NCBI RefSeq assembly: GCF_026968045.1
Contig: NZ_JAPVBQ010000001.1
Location: 943,238 to 1,007,237 of the forward strand
DNA from: Modestobacter sp. VKM Ac-2977
GTDB taxonomy: Bacteria; Actinomycetota; Actinomycetes; Mycobacteriales; Geodermatophilaceae
Length of the DNA: 64,000 nt
Direction of reading: 5' to 3'
Shown: positions 1 through 8,636 of the stretch, piece after piece
Layout of the letters: every line of letters begins with the position of its first letter
Position numbering within the stretch: the first letter of the stretch is position 1
Notes under the pieces: generated by a model
Database searches by the model: none
What the model was told of the DNA's origin: nothing
What the model saw: the letters and a program-made list of their open reading frames with translations, nothing else
Program-made: the position numbers and the translations under genes

Positions 1-728
1 AGGTCGCCGGGGCCGTCGTCGGCGAACAGGCCGGTGTCCTCGGCCGGCACCATGTCCGGCAGCCCGGCGGGCTTGGCCATCCCGTGCGCCACGTCGATCC
101 GGAAGCCGTCCACCCCGCGGTCCAGCCAGAAGTGCAGGGTCTCCTCGAGGTCGGTGACCACCTCGGGGTTGCTGTAGTCCAGGTCGGGCTGCTCGGGGGC
201 GAACAGGTGCAGGTACCACTGGCCGTCGGGCACCCGGGTCCAGGCCGGACCGCCGAACACCGAGGGCCAGTTGTTCGGCGGCTGGGCGCCGTCCGGGCCG
301 GACCCGTCGCGGAAGAAGTAGCGGTCCCGGGCCGGCGAGCCCGGCGGGGCGGCCAGCGCCTCGGCGAACCACTCGTGGTCGTGGGAGCTGTGGTTGGGGA
401 CCAGGTCGATGGTCACCCGCAGGCCCAGCGCGTGGGCGTCGGCCAGCAGCGCGTCGAACCCGGCCAGGTCGCCGAAGACCGGCTCCACGCCACGGGGGTC
501 GGCGACGTCGTACCCGTGGTCGTGCATCGGCGAGGGGTAGAAGGGCGTGATCCACAGCGCGTCGACCCCGAGCTCGGCGAGGTACGGCAGGTGCGCCCGG
601 ATGCCCTCGAGGTCGCCGACGCCGTCGCCGGTGGCGTCGGCGAAGCTGCGCACGTAGACCTGGTAGAAGACCGCGTCCCGCCACCAGTCGGCGGTGGTGG
701 GGGAGACGGGCGTCGGGTGCTGGCTCAG
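1..728 (-). CDS. GH13 alpha-glucosidase (AglA-like), N-terminal part, runs off the left edge
   Basis: Retaining glycoside hydrolase of the alpha-amylase family, expected to cleave alpha-glucosidic bonds in oligosaccharides in the cytoplasm. The N-terminal 242 residues are in the window. They open with WWRDAVFYQVYVRSFAD, then the region I signature DLVPNHSSHDHEWF, then GFRIDVAHGM, which carries the catalytic nucleophile Asp. The general acid Glu and the C-terminal beta domain lie beyond position 1. The reading frame has no ATG or GTG near the conserved N terminus. The best start is CTG at 728, six bases after GAGGAG. It follows the hemoglobin gene by about 50 bases on the same strand, the same pair as M. 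tuberculosis glbO and aglA as I recall them. The family is certain; the substrate and the start codon are not. Confidence 0.85.
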   Translation of the reverse strand, partial: MSQHPTPVSPTTADWWRDAVFYQVYVRSFADATGDGVGDLEGIRAHLPYLAELGVDALWITPFYPSPMHDHGYDVADPRGVEPVFGDLAGFDALLADAHALGLRVTIDLVPNHSSHDHEWFAEALAAPPGSPARDRYFFRDGSGPDGAQPPNNWPSVFGGPAWTRVPDGQWYLHLFAPEQPDLDYSNPEVVTDLEETLHFWLDRGVDGFRIDVAHGMAKPAGLPDMVPAEDTGLFADDGPGD

Positions 729-780
729 CGGAGGCTCCTCGGGAGGTCGGTGCAGGTGCGGCCGCGGCGCAGGGGGTCGG

Positions 781-1179
781 TCAGCGGTTCTGCATGCTGT
801 GCGCCGCCATCTCCAGGTAACCCCACAACGTGGCGTCCTGCTCGGCGGTGAGGCCCAGGCTGTCGACGGCGGCGCGCATGTGGGTCAGCCACGCATCGCG
901 CGCCTTCTCGTCGACGGCGAAGGGCGCGTGCCGCATCCGCAGCCGGGGGTGCCCGCGCTCCTCGGAGTAGGTGCGCGGGCCGCCCCAGTACTGCTCCAGG
1001 AACATCCGCAGCCGCGTCTCGGCGCCGTCCCAGTCGTCGGCCGGGTACATCGGGCGCAGGATCGGGTCCTCCCGGACCGCGCCGTAGAAGTGCGCGACGA
1101 GGGCGCGGAAGGTCTGCTCGCCACCGATCTCGTCGTAGAAGCTGCCCGCCGAGGGCAGCGGCCGGCTCGTCTCGCTCAT
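781..1179 (-). CDS. glbO: Group II truncated hemoglobin (trHbO)
   Basis: Small 2-on-2 haem globin of 132 residues that binds O2 and other small ligands; in actinobacteria it is linked to respiration and to NO or peroxide handling. Family residues are present: Tyr32 in HFYGAV (B10), proximal His84 in RMRHAPF (F8), and Trp97 (G8, typical of group II), plus the GG pair at residues 19-20. ATG at 1179 overlaps the stop of the upstream MFS transporter gene by 4 bases (ATGA), so the two are probably translationally coupled, and the GH13 gene follows. Length and motifs match GlbO well. Confidence 0.95.
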   Translation of the reverse strand: MSETSRPLPSAGSFYDEIGGEQTFRALVAHFYGAVREDPILRPMYPADDWDGAETRLRMFLEQYWGGPRTYSEERGHPRLRMRHAPFAVDEKARDAWLTHMRAAVDSLGLTAEQDATLWGYLEMAAHSMQNR

Positions 1180-2579
1180 GACTGCGATGGTCCTCCAGGG
1201 ACGGGCGCGGGGCTCACGCGGGCCGTGACCCCCTCCGGTCGGCTGCGCCGCAGGGCGATCAGCGGGACGACGACGACGACGAGCCCGATGCCGCCGGACA
1301 GGGCCACCACCGTGCTGGGTGCCAGGGCCTCGGCACCGAGGCCGGCGAACACGACACCGAGCCCCTGGACGCCGGCCAGTCCAGCGGCCGCCACCCCGAA
1401 CGCCCGCCCGCGGTAGGCACTGGGCACCGCCTGCACGAAGGCGACGTTCAGCGGGATCGAGCATGCCCCGCCGATCCCGGCGACGAAGAAGAGAGCCACC
1501 ACGGCGGCGAACGCGGCGGTGCCGGTGCCCAGCCACACCGGCACCAGCCCGGCCAGCAGCACGCCGCCGAGGGACAGCGCCACCAGCGGGGCCAGCAGCC
1601 GCTCGCGGACGTGCGGCGGGCAGAACCGGCCCACGACCAGACCGCCGAGGGCGGTGCCGGCCGGCGCGGCGGCCAGCAGGATGCCGGTGGCAGCGGTGGT
1701 GCCCTGCAACTGCAGGCCCAGCGGGGTGGCGATGCCCTCGGGCGCGTTGACGAACAGAGCGGCCACCCAGAGCACGCCGACGATCGACAGCAGCCGTGGC
1801 GTGGCGGCGACGAACCGCATGCCGCTGGCGGTCTCCCGCCACAGCGACCGGACCTCCGTCTCCGCGTCGGCCGACCCCGGTGCGGGGCGGCGCTGCAGGC
1901 CGAGGGCCAGCCAGCCGGCGGAGACGGCGAAGGTGGCGGCGTTGAGCAGCAACGCCGCCGAGGGGGAGAAGTGGAGCAGCAGGGCGCCGCCGAGCAGGAA
2001 GCCGATCAGCTGGGAGAGCTGGGCCGTGACGCCGGTCAGCGAGGTGGCCACGGCATAGCGGTCGCCCTCCAGCACATCCGCCATCAGCGCCGACCGGGCC
2101 GCCTCGAACGGTGGCGAGCACAGCGACACCAGCAGCAGCAGACCCAGCAACAGCGCCAGCGGCAGGCCGGGGAGGGCCATGGCGGCCACCAGCACCGCGC
2201 GCGCGACGTCGCTGGCGATCAGCACCCGGTGCCGGGGGAGGCGGTCGGCCAGTGCGGCCAGCACCGGGCCGCCGAGGACCCACGGCAGGTAGCTGATGCC
2301 GAAGGTGATCGCCGACAGCAGTGCCGACTCGGTGCGTTGGTAGACGAGCACGGTCAGCGCGACCCGGGCGAGCTCGTCGCCGATGGTGGAGAGCAGGTAG
2401 GAGCCGAAGAGCGGCCGGAACTCGCCGACCGCGAAGACCTGCCCGTACGTGGCCGGTCGGGTGGTCCCGCGGTCGGACCGAGGACGGCGGCGGCTCAGCA
2501 GCGTCCCCTGTCGCTGAGGGCGGCGGTCACCGCGCGTGCCCGTTCCATGACGCGGGAGTGTGGCAGGTCGACGGTGCAC
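1176..2579 (-). CDS. MFS transporter (EntS/multidrug-type exporter)
   Basis: Major facilitator superfamily membrane protein of up to 467 residues with about 12 hydrophobic segments. The core begins near residue 45 with [17 protein letters not shown] and carries a loop of the form [13 protein letters not shown] after the second segment, as in the EntS/MFS_3 exporter branch. The substrate cannot be told. The first 40 or so residues are Arg/Pro-rich and not membrane-like. ATG at 2579 is the only good start codon in frame, so this tail is either real or the true start uses a rarer codon. The 3' end overlaps glbO by 4 bases, which suggests one transcript for transporter, hemoglobin and glucosidase. 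The divergent binding-protein gene starts about 200 bases upstream. Confidence 0.8.
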   Translation of the reverse strand: MHRRPATLPRHGTGTRGDRRPQRQGTLLSRRRPRSDRGTTRPATYGQVFAVGEFRPLFGSYLLSTIGDELARVALTVLVYQRTESALLSAITFGISYLPWVLGGPVLAALADRLPRHRVLIASDVARAVLVAAMALPGLPLALLLGLLLLVSLCSPPFEAARSALMADVLEGDRYAVATSLTGVTAQLSQLIGFLLGGALLLHFSPSAALLLNAATFAVSAGWLALGLQRRPAPGSADAETEVRSLWRETASGMRFVAATPRLLSIVGVLWVAALFVNAPEGIATPLGLQLQGTTAATGILLAAAPAGTALGGLVVGRFCPPHVRERLLAPLVALSLGGVLLAGLVPVWLGTGTAAFAAVVALFFVAGIGGACSIPLNVAFVQAVPSAYRGRAFGVAAAGLAGVQGLGVVFAGLGAEALAPSTVVALSGGIGLVVVVVPLIALRRSRPEGVTARVSPAPVPGGPSQS

Positions 2580-2785
2580 CGTCGATCACCGGCAGCGGAG
2601 CCGGTCGGCGTGCCGCCCGCGTTCCGGTACCGACATGCCCGGAAGTTGCCCGGACCGGGCTGCCGCGTGACGGAAGGGCCCGTTGACGTGACCTGCCTCA
2701 CGACCTAGCGTCCGCCGCCACCCGCCCACCCGAACGACGACCCGTCGCGTTGCCCGGCGGGCGTCGAGATCCCCTGGAGGAACGC

Positions 2786-3778
2786 GTGCGCAGGACGTCG
2801 AGGAGCTCGATGGTGCTGGGCCCGATGGTGATCGGCGCCCTCGTGCTGACCGGTTGTGGCGGCGAGGACGACGCGGCCGAGCCCGTGGCCGGCGCGGGAT
2901 CGGACGAGCTGACCACCGTGCGCGTGGGCGCCATCCCGATCGTGGACGTGGCGCCGCTGTACCTGGCCCAGGAGGTCGGGATCTTCGCCGACCACGGCCT
3001 GGAGGTGGAGCCCTTCCTGGCGCAGGGCGGCGCCGCCATCGTCCCGGCGGTGCTCGCCGGGGAGGCGGAGTTCGGCTTCTCCAACATCACCAGCCTGCTG
3101 CAGGCCGAGTCGCGGGGGGTGCCGCTGGCCCTCGTCGCCCCCGGCTCCGGGGCCACCGGCAACGCGGAGGAGGACTTCGCCGCGGTGATCGTCCCCGCCG
3201 ACTCCGAGGTGCAGGAACCGGCCGACCTGGCCGGGAAGAGGGTCGCCATCAACTCGATCAACAACATCAGCGACACCGTCGTCCGGGAGACGGTCCGGCA
3301 GGACGGCGGCGACCCCTCGTCGATCCAGTTCGTGGAGCTGGCCTTCCCCAACATGGTCGCCGCGGTCGCCGACGGCTCGGTGGACGCGGCCTTCGCGGTG
3401 GAGCCGTTCGCCACCGTCGGGGTCAGCCAGGGCATGCGCGTGGTCGCCGCCCCCTACACCCAGACCGACGAGGCGCTCACCGTCGCCGGCTACTTCACCT
3501 CCGACCAGTACGCCGCCGAGAACCCCGACACCGTGCAGGCCTTCGCCGACGCGATCGCGGAGGCGCAGCAGTACGCCACCGAGCACCCCGGCGAGGTCCG
3601 CGAGGTGCTGGGCTCCTACACGAACATCGACCCGGCGATCGCGCAGGAGCTGACGCTGCCCGCCTACCAGACCGAGATCGACCGGGACTCGGTCGAGGTG
3701 CTGCTCGACCTCGGCGTGGAGGACGGGGTCGTCCCCGAGGGCGTCGACCTGGAGAACGTGTTCGCCGACCTGGAGTGA
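2786..3778 (+). CDS. ABC transporter substrate-binding lipoprotein, SsuA/ThiY (NMT1) type
   Basis: Predicted extracellular solute-binding lipoprotein of 330 residues. GTG at 2786 follows GGAGGA at good spacing. The N terminus is a lipoprotein signal with lipobox LTGC, followed by an acidic linker and VRVGAIPIVDVAPLYLAQEVGIF, the usual opening of the nitrate/sulfonate/taurine/thiamine-precursor family. GGAAIVPAVLAGEAEFGF and DGSVDAAFAVEPF are also typical of this fold. The ligand is unknown. No permease or ATPase gene lies on either side: the neighbours are the MFS gene (divergent) and prolyl oligopeptidase (convergent). The protein is therefore an orphan binding component here and must use a transporter encoded elsewhere or act as a sensor. 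Confidence 0.88.
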   Translation: MRRTSRSSMVLGPMVIGALVLTGCGGEDDAAEPVAGAGSDELTTVRVGAIPIVDVAPLYLAQEVGIFADHGLEVEPFLAQGGAAIVPAVLAGEAEFGFSNITSLLQAESRGVPLALVAPGSGATGNAEEDFAAVIVPADSEVQEPADLAGKRVAINSINNISDTVVRETVRQDGGDPSSIQFVELAFPNMVAAVADGSVDAAFAVEPFATVGVSQGMRVVAAPYTQTDEALTVAGYFTSDQYAAENPDTVQAFADAIAEAQQYATEHPGEVREVLGSYTNIDPAIAQELTLPAYQTEIDRDSVEVLLDLGVEDGVVPEGVDLENVFADLE

Positions 3779-3790
3779 GCGCCTCCGGCC

Positions 3791-3825
3791 GGTGCCCGCC
3801 CCGCCCTCAGGCCCGGGCGGGCACC
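3791..3825. terminator. Bidirectional hairpin between convergent genes
   Basis: GGTGCCCGCCC at 3791-3801 pairs perfectly with GGGCGGGCACC at 3815-3825, with a 13-base loop. It lies just after the binding-protein stop and overlaps the last codons of the convergent prolyl oligopeptidase gene, so it could end transcripts from both sides. There is no clear U-tract, which is common in high-GC actinobacteria. Confidence 0.5.
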
Positions 3826-5885
3826 AGCCCGGTGTACGCGGCCAGGAAGGCCAGCTGGTCGGCGGCCAGACCCACCGTGCGGCTGACCGCCCGGGCGCCG
3901 TGCCCCACCGACAGCTCCCGGCGCAGCACGATCGGCGCCTCCGCCGTCGTCGCGTGCTGCAGGGCCGCGGCCAGCTTGCGGGCGTGCAGCGGGTCGACCC
4001 GGGTGTCGGACTCGAAGGTCGTGAACAGCACCGCCGGGTAGTCGGTGCCCTCGACCACCCGGTGGTACGGCGAGTACCCCAGCAACCAGCCGAGCTCGAC
4101 CGGGTCGGCGGCGGTGCCGTACTCGTCGTTCCAGGTGCGGCCCAGCCCGAACAGCTCGTACCGCACCATGTCCAGCAACGGCGCGCTGCAGACGACGGCG
4201 GCCACCAGGTCGGGGTGCTGGGTGGTCATGGCGCCGACCAGCAGCCCGCCGTTCGAGCCGCCCATGACGGCCAGCTGGGCCGGCGCCGTCCAGCCCTCGG
4301 CGATCAGGTGACCCGCGGCTGCGGCGAAGTCGTCGAACACGTTCTGCTTGCGTTCCCGCATCCCGGCCCGGTGCCACTCCTCCCCGTGCTCGGAGCCGCC
4401 GCGCAGGTTGGCCACCACCCACACCCCGCCGGCGGCCACCCAGGCCAGGGCCTGCGCGGTGTAGGCCGGGGTGAGCGACACGTTGAACCCGCCGTAGCCG
4501 TAGAGCACGGTCGGGCGCGGGGTGTCGGGGGTGCCGGTGCCGGAGAGCACGAACAGGTGCACCGGCGTCCCGTCCGGCGAGGTCGCGTGGGCCTCGACCA
4601 CCCGTACCTCGGGCACCGCGCCGGCCACCGGGGCCTGCTCGTGGCTGGTGAGCGCGGCCGGGTCGGCGGCGTCCCAGCGCAGCACCGAGGGGGGCGTGGC
4701 GTAGTCGGTGAAGCCGACCCAGGCGGTCGTGCCGCCCTCCGGGGGTGCGCTGACGCCGGCGACACTGCCCGGGCGCAGGGCCGTCACCTCGGCCAACCGG
4801 CCGGAGCCGTCGGCGGCCCACAGCGAGAGCCGGTCGGTGGCGTCGACCGCGTGCACGGCGAGCACCCGCAGGTCGCCGTCCGGGCCGTCGACCAGGGCGA
4901 CGTCGCCGAGCACCCCGTCGTCGGACTGCGGGACCACCTCGTGCCAGGCCGCCGGCGCCCAGCTGGCCGGGTCGGCCGGGTCGGCCACCACCAGCCGGCT
5001 GCGGGGGGCGTCCCGGTCGGTGTGCAGCCAGAGCCGGCCGTCGCGGGCCACCCAGGCCGAGGTCTGCGCGTCCACGCCGACCTGCAGCTCGCGGAGGACG
5101 CCGTCCCCGGCCAGGTCGGCCAGCCAGACGTCGTCGCGCGGGGCGGTGCCGACCGAGGCGGAGACGACCAGCCAGCGGCCGTCGGCGCTGGTGCGGGCGC
5201 CGAAGTAGGTCGAGGGGTCGCTGCCCTCGCCGTGCACCAGGACGTCGTCGGCGGGATCGCTGCCCACCCGGTGGCGCCACACCCGGCGGTGGAACTGCTC
5301 CTCACCGACCGGGACGAGCTCGGGGGCCAGCCGGCGCACGTAGAACAGCTCCTGACCGCCGGGCAGCCAGCCGACGGGGGAGTAGCGGCAGCGGTCGATC
5401 GGGCCCTCGACCAGCTCGCCGGTGGCGACGTCCAGGACGAACAGCTGCGACTCCTCGTCGCCGCCGACCGAGATCTGATAGGCCAGCCGGTCGCCCTCCC
5501 ACGAGGGGGACCAGGCGTCGAGCGTGGTGGTACCGGCCGGGTCCAGCGCTGTCGGGTCGACCAGCACCCGCACGCCCCCGTCGGGCTCGATGACCCGCAG
5601 CACGGCGTGCTCCTGGCCGGGGTCACGCCGGGTGGAGAAGGCCCGGCCGTTGCGCCACACCGGGATGCCGACCGCACCGGCGTGCACCAGTTCGGCCAGC
5701 CGGTCGGCGAACGCCGGACGGCCGGGGAGGCCGGCGAGGAGGCCGGCGGCCAGCTCGTCCTGGGCGGCGGCCCAGGCCACGGTGCGTGGGTCCTCGGCGT
5801 CCTCGAGCCAGCGGTAGGGATCGGCGACCGGGTGACCGTGCAGGTCGTCGATCAGGTCCAGGCGGGGGGCGTCGGGGTAGCGCAC
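3807..5885 (-). CDS. Prolyl oligopeptidase, S9A family
   Basis: Serine peptidase of 692 residues that cuts short peptides after proline, probably in the cytoplasm since no signal peptide is seen. It starts [20 protein letters not shown] and continues [14 protein letters not shown], the standard N terminus of the family. A beta-propeller region follows, then the hydrolase domain with [14 protein letters not shown]. The nucleophile Ser is near residue 543 in GGSNGG, the Asp is in [12 protein letters not shown], and the His is in SVGHGA. Length is normal for S9A. GTG at 5885 is chosen because the family N terminus begins there; the frame stays open 88 codons further upstream with sequence unlike the family. 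It is transcribed alone and faces the HNH gene across about 130 bases. Confidence 0.92.
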   Translation of the reverse strand: MRYPDAPRLDLIDDLHGHPVADPYRWLEDAEDPRTVAWAAAQDELAAGLLAGLPGRPAFADRLAELVHAGAVGIPVWRNGRAFSTRRDPGQEHAVLRVIEPDGGVRVLVDPTALDPAGTTTLDAWSPSWEGDRLAYQISVGGDEESQLFVLDVATGELVEGPIDRCRYSPVGWLPGGQELFYVRRLAPELVPVGEEQFHRRVWRHRVGSDPADDVLVHGEGSDPSTYFGARTSADGRWLVVSASVGTAPRDDVWLADLAGDGVLRELQVGVDAQTSAWVARDGRLWLHTDRDAPRSRLVVADPADPASWAPAAWHEVVPQSDDGVLGDVALVDGPDGDLRVLAVHAVDATDRLSLWAADGSGRLAEVTALRPGSVAGVSAPPEGGTTAWVGFTDYATPPSVLRWDAADPAALTSHEQAPVAGAVPEVRVVEAHATSPDGTPVHLFVLSGTGTPDTPRPTVLYGYGGFNVSLTPAYTAQALAWVAAGGVWVVANLRGGSEHGEEWHRAGMRERKQNVFDDFAAAAGHLIAEGWTAPAQLAVMGGSNGGLLVGAMTTQHPDLVAAVVCSAPLLDMVRYELFGLGRTWNDEYGTAADPVELGWLLGYSPYHRVVEGTDYPAVLFTTFESDTRVDPLHARKLAAALQHATTAEAPIVLRRELSVGHGARAVSRTVGLAADQLAFLAAYTGLVPARA

Positions 5886-6018
5886 GCGCCGACCGTAGCC
5901 GCGGCCACCGGCAGCCGTCGGGTCGGTCGATGGCCGAGACCACCGTTGCCAGTGCAGGATGGCAGGTGCCCGTGGGCTGTCGAAGCCGTCGGTGGCCGGG
6001 GGCACTCGGAGGTGTCCC

Positions 6019-6630
6019 GTGTCGATCACCGCACTCGGGTCGTCGTCCGGGCCGGGTCCCGCCGGCTCCCGACGCGACGTCCTCGCCCGTCCGCACACGC
6101 CTGCCCCGGCGGCGTGCACGACCGGTGCGACGCTCCTGCTCAACGCCACCTACGAGCCGTTGTGCGTGGTGTCCAGCCGCCGCGCGATCGTGCTCGTCCT
6201 GGCCGCCAAGGCGGAGGCCGTCGACGTCACCGACGACGAGGTGCACGCCGAGCGGGTGACCGTGGCGGTGCCGGTCGTGGTGCGGCTGACCCGGTACGTG
6301 CGGGTGCCGTACCCGGTCTCGGTGCCGCTGTCCCGCCGCGCGGTCTTCACCCGGGACGGGCAGACCTGCGTGTACTGCGGGGGCTCGGCCACCAGCATCG
6401 ACCACGTCGTGCCGCGCAGCCGCGGTGGTACGCACACCTGGGACAACGTCGTCGCGGCCTGCCGGCGGTGCAACCACACCAAGGCCGACCGGTCGCTGGC
6501 CGAGATGGGCTGGTCGCTGCCCCACCCGCCCGGCGCCCCCAGCGGGGCCGCGTGGCGGCTGCTCGGGCACCGCACCGTCGACCCGCGCTGGCGGGAGTGG
6601 CTGGGCATGCCCGACTCGGTGAGCGCCTGA
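6019..6630 (+). CDS. HNH endonuclease family protein
   Basis: Protein of 203 residues with a C-terminal HNH nuclease domain, CVYCGGSATSIDHVVPRS, followed by GGTHTWDNVVAACRRCNHTK. The two CxxC pairs bind a structural zinc and the DH/N/H set forms the metal-dependent active site. The N-terminal half (LLLNATYEPLCVVSSRRAI) is the conserved extension of the actinobacterial family represented by M. tuberculosis Rv2469c, which also lies near glbO and pepN. GTG at 6019 has GGAGG six bases upstream; the frame is open 20 codons further, but without such a site. The biological target is unknown and no methylase or phage genes lie nearby. Confidence 0.88.
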   Translation: MSITALGSSSGPGPAGSRRDVLARPHTPAPAACTTGATLLLNATYEPLCVVSSRRAIVLVLAAKAEAVDVTDDEVHAERVTVAVPVVVRLTRYVRVPYPVSVPLSRRAVFTRDGQTCVYCGGSATSIDHVVPRSRGGTHTWDNVVAACRRCNHTKADRSLAEMGWSLPHPPGAPSGAAWRLLGHRTVDPRWREWLGMPDSVSA

Positions 6631-6761
6631 CGATCTGCTCGATGCGCTGGGGTAGGCCTCGATGTGCCGAAGGGTGTAGGCACAACTGACATGGACGCGT
6701 GGCTCAGCTGGCAGTTGTCGACGAGCTGGTCACCCACTCGGGCGATCCGCGGCAATCGGTC

Positions 6762-6789
6762 TTGTGCTGAGTCGCCGGACGGATAGGTT
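6762..6789 (+). promoter_or_regulatory. Candidate sigma70-type promoter for the secreted-protein/sortase operon
   Basis: TTGTGC at 6762-6767, a 16-base spacer and TAGGTT (TANNNT) at 6784-6789 precede the ATG at 6841 by about 50 bases, with GAGAGG as ribosome site. The rest of the stretch after the HNH gene shows no gene. The call rests on consensus match only. Confidence 0.35.
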
Positions 6790-6840
6790 CGCCCTCGGCG
6801 ACGCCAGGTGGGTGTCGCACCCCGCGCGAGAGAGGCGTCC

Positions 6841-7932
6841 ATGCCGTCCCGTACCGAGTCCCGTGGTCTCGTCCGCCGTCCCCTCGTCCGCGGAGGCATC
6901 GTCACTCTGGCTGCCGTCGCGTCCGTGGGCCTGGGGGTGTCCGCGGCCGGTGCCGCGCCGGCGAACCCCACGACCACGCTGGCTCCGGAGGCGGTGGACC
7001 TGGTCGTCGACCAGCCGCAGAACTTCGGCGAGATGCGGGCCGGGGTGCAGGGCCACCACTCCCCTGGGGTGCTCGAGATGATCCCGGTCGCCTGGGGTGG
7101 CACGGTCACGTTCGCCCTGCCGCCGCTACTGGCGCCCACCGGGCCCGGGCTCGAGGCCTCGCTGTACTCGAAGGCCGATCACATGAGCCTGGAGACGCGG
7201 ACCTACTCCACCGATCCGGCCGTGTCGGCGGACCCGCTGGTGGTCACGGACCTCGGCGGGAGCACCTACCGCGTCGACCTGCCGGCCGACGACGGTGTCA
7301 ACGGTCCGGCAGCACGACTCAGCCTGACCAACCTGGCGCCGACGCCGGGGAGCTGGAGCACCCTCCTGGGCACGCCGTCCTGGGAGCTCGAGTTCTCGGC
7401 CGGCGCACCTGCGGCCGTGACGCTGACCAGCGTCACCTCGGCCACGTCCGTGTTGGGCTGTTCCACCACGGCGTCCCCCACCTGCACGGTGGTCCCGGTC
7501 ACGGCCGGCACGGCCATGGACGTGGTCCTGCCGGCCTCCTCGCGCGTGACCGAGCTCGGCATCCCCGACCTGGGGGTCAGCGACTTCTCGCTCGAGGACC
7601 TCCCGGGCAGCGACCTCATCGCGCAGGCGCGCATCCAGTTGGATCCGACCCTCTCCGCAGACCGGCGGACCGCCACCATGACCATCCCCGCCACGACCAA
7701 GCCGGGCCGCTACCAGCTCAGGTCCGTCGCCGGCGGCGGGGTGGGGCAGGTCCTCTCGACCACCTTCTCGGTGGTCGAGGTCGTGGCTCCAGCGGTGAAC
7801 CCGGGTCTGCGGTCGGAGACCGGTGGCGACACCGGTCCGTCCGTGCTGCTGCCGGTCCTGCTCGGCTCGGTCGGTGCGCTGGCCGTGGGTGGCGCCGTCC
7901 GCTCGCGCCGTCGGTCGGTCGTCCAGGGCTGA
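6841..7932 (+). CDS. Secreted cell-surface protein with C-terminal sortase-type anchor, function unknown
   Basis: Exported protein of 363 residues. ATG at 6841 has GAGAGG upstream; the next in-frame start, 11 codons earlier, lacks one. Residues 1-40 are a long Arg-rich signal peptide with a hydrophobic core and an AGAAPA cleavage region. The mature part is Thr/Ser/Val-rich and beta-like, with no recognised enzyme motif and one Cys pair near the middle. The C terminus has the layout of a cell-wall sorting signal: GLRSETGG, a hydrophobic segment of about 20 residues, then RSRRR. The motif resembles LPxTG only loosely. The sortase gene begins one base after the stop, which makes this protein its likely substrate. 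Sequence alone gives no molecular function. Confidence 0.8.
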   Translation: MPSRTESRGLVRRPLVRGGIVTLAAVASVGLGVSAAGAAPANPTTTLAPEAVDLVVDQPQNFGEMRAGVQGHHSPGVLEMIPVAWGGTVTFALPPLLAPTGPGLEASLYSKADHMSLETRTYSTDPAVSADPLVVTDLGGSTYRVDLPADDGVNGPAARLSLTNLAPTPGSWSTLLGTPSWELEFSAGAPAAVTLTSVTSATSVLGCSTTASPTCTVVPVTAGTAMDVVLPASSRVTELGIPDLGVSDFSLEDLPGSDLIAQARIQLDPTLSADRRTATMTIPATTKPGRYQLRSVAGGGVGQVLSTTFSVVEVVAPAVNPGLRSETGGDTGPSVLLPVLLGSVGALAVGGAVRSRRRSVVQG

Positions 7933-7933
7933 C

Positions 7934-8617
7934 GTGCGCTCCTCGCTGCAGCTGACCCGACGCACGGCGGCCCTCGCGGGGGTCGCCGTGCTCGGCGTCG
8001 TGGCGGTGTTGCTGGCGCTGGTGCTCACCGGCGGTCGGGGCGACGGCGCCGTGCGGGCCGCAGCCGCACCGTCGGTGACCACCTCCGCCCCGGCACCGTC
8101 GACGACGCCCGCCGTCCCCACGCCGGAGGCCCCACCCCCCACGCCGACGCCCACACCGACCGCGGAGACCCCGCGGACGTCCTCGGTGCGACTGGAGGTG
8201 CCGTCGGTCGACCTCGACGTCCCGGTGTTCCCCTACACGCCGCGGGGCGGTGTCATCGACCCGCCGTCGATGGTCGACGGCTACTGGGTCCAGCCCTACG
8301 GCGAGCCGGGCGCCCAGCCGGACAACACGGTCTACATCGCCGGCCACTCGTGGACGAAGGGCGCGGCTGCGTTCAACGCGCTCATGCCCGGCGACCACGG
8401 GGCGGGGGTCTCGACCGGGGACGTCGTGACGGTCCGGACCTCCGGCGGCAGCGTCGACTACACGGTCAGCCGCACCGAGCGGTACGACAAGGACGCGCTG
8501 CCCGGCGCGACCGACGTGTGGACCGTGATGCCGGGCCGGCTGGTCCTGATCACCTGCTTCGTCGACGACGACGGTCGCACCACCGACGACAACTTCGTCG
8601 TCTTCGCCGAGTCCTGA
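7934..8617 (+). CDS. Class F-like sortase
   Basis: Membrane-anchored transpeptidase of 227 residues that joins sorting-signal proteins to the cell envelope. It has an N-terminal transmembrane anchor (residues about 12-35), a Pro/Thr-rich linker with repeated TPTP, then the sortase domain from about residue 75 (RLEVPSVDLDVPV). Catalytic residues are visible: His in YIAGHSW, Cys in LVLITCFVDD, and an Arg shortly after the Cys. Small size and lone catalytic domain match the class F/E sortases of actinobacteria. GTG at 7934 sits 1 base after the stop of the secreted-protein gene, so the pair is an operon and likely an enzyme-substrate pair. Confidence 0.88.
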   Translation: MRSSLQLTRRTAALAGVAVLGVVAVLLALVLTGGRGDGAVRAAAAPSVTTSAPAPSTTPAVPTPEAPPPTPTPTPTAETPRTSSVRLEVPSVDLDVPVFPYTPRGGVIDPPSMVDGYWVQPYGEPGAQPDNTVYIAGHSWTKGAAAFNALMPGDHGAGVSTGDVVTVRTSGGSVDYTVSRTERYDKDALPGATDVWTVMPGRLVLITCFVDDDGRTTDDNFVVFAES

Positions 8618-8636
8618 GGGACCTCGCCGTGCGGGC

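Noticed and set aside
84-1416. Long plus-strand open frames of 255 and 240 codons
   Set aside because: They are antisense to the GH13 and hemoglobin genes, lack family motifs and have Arg/Gly/Val-rich shadow composition typical of GC-rich DNA.
3792-6689. A 965-codon plus-strand open frame
   Set aside because: It is the antisense of prolyl oligopeptidase and reads as repetitive His/Gly/Val sequence; it also runs out of frame through the HNH gene.
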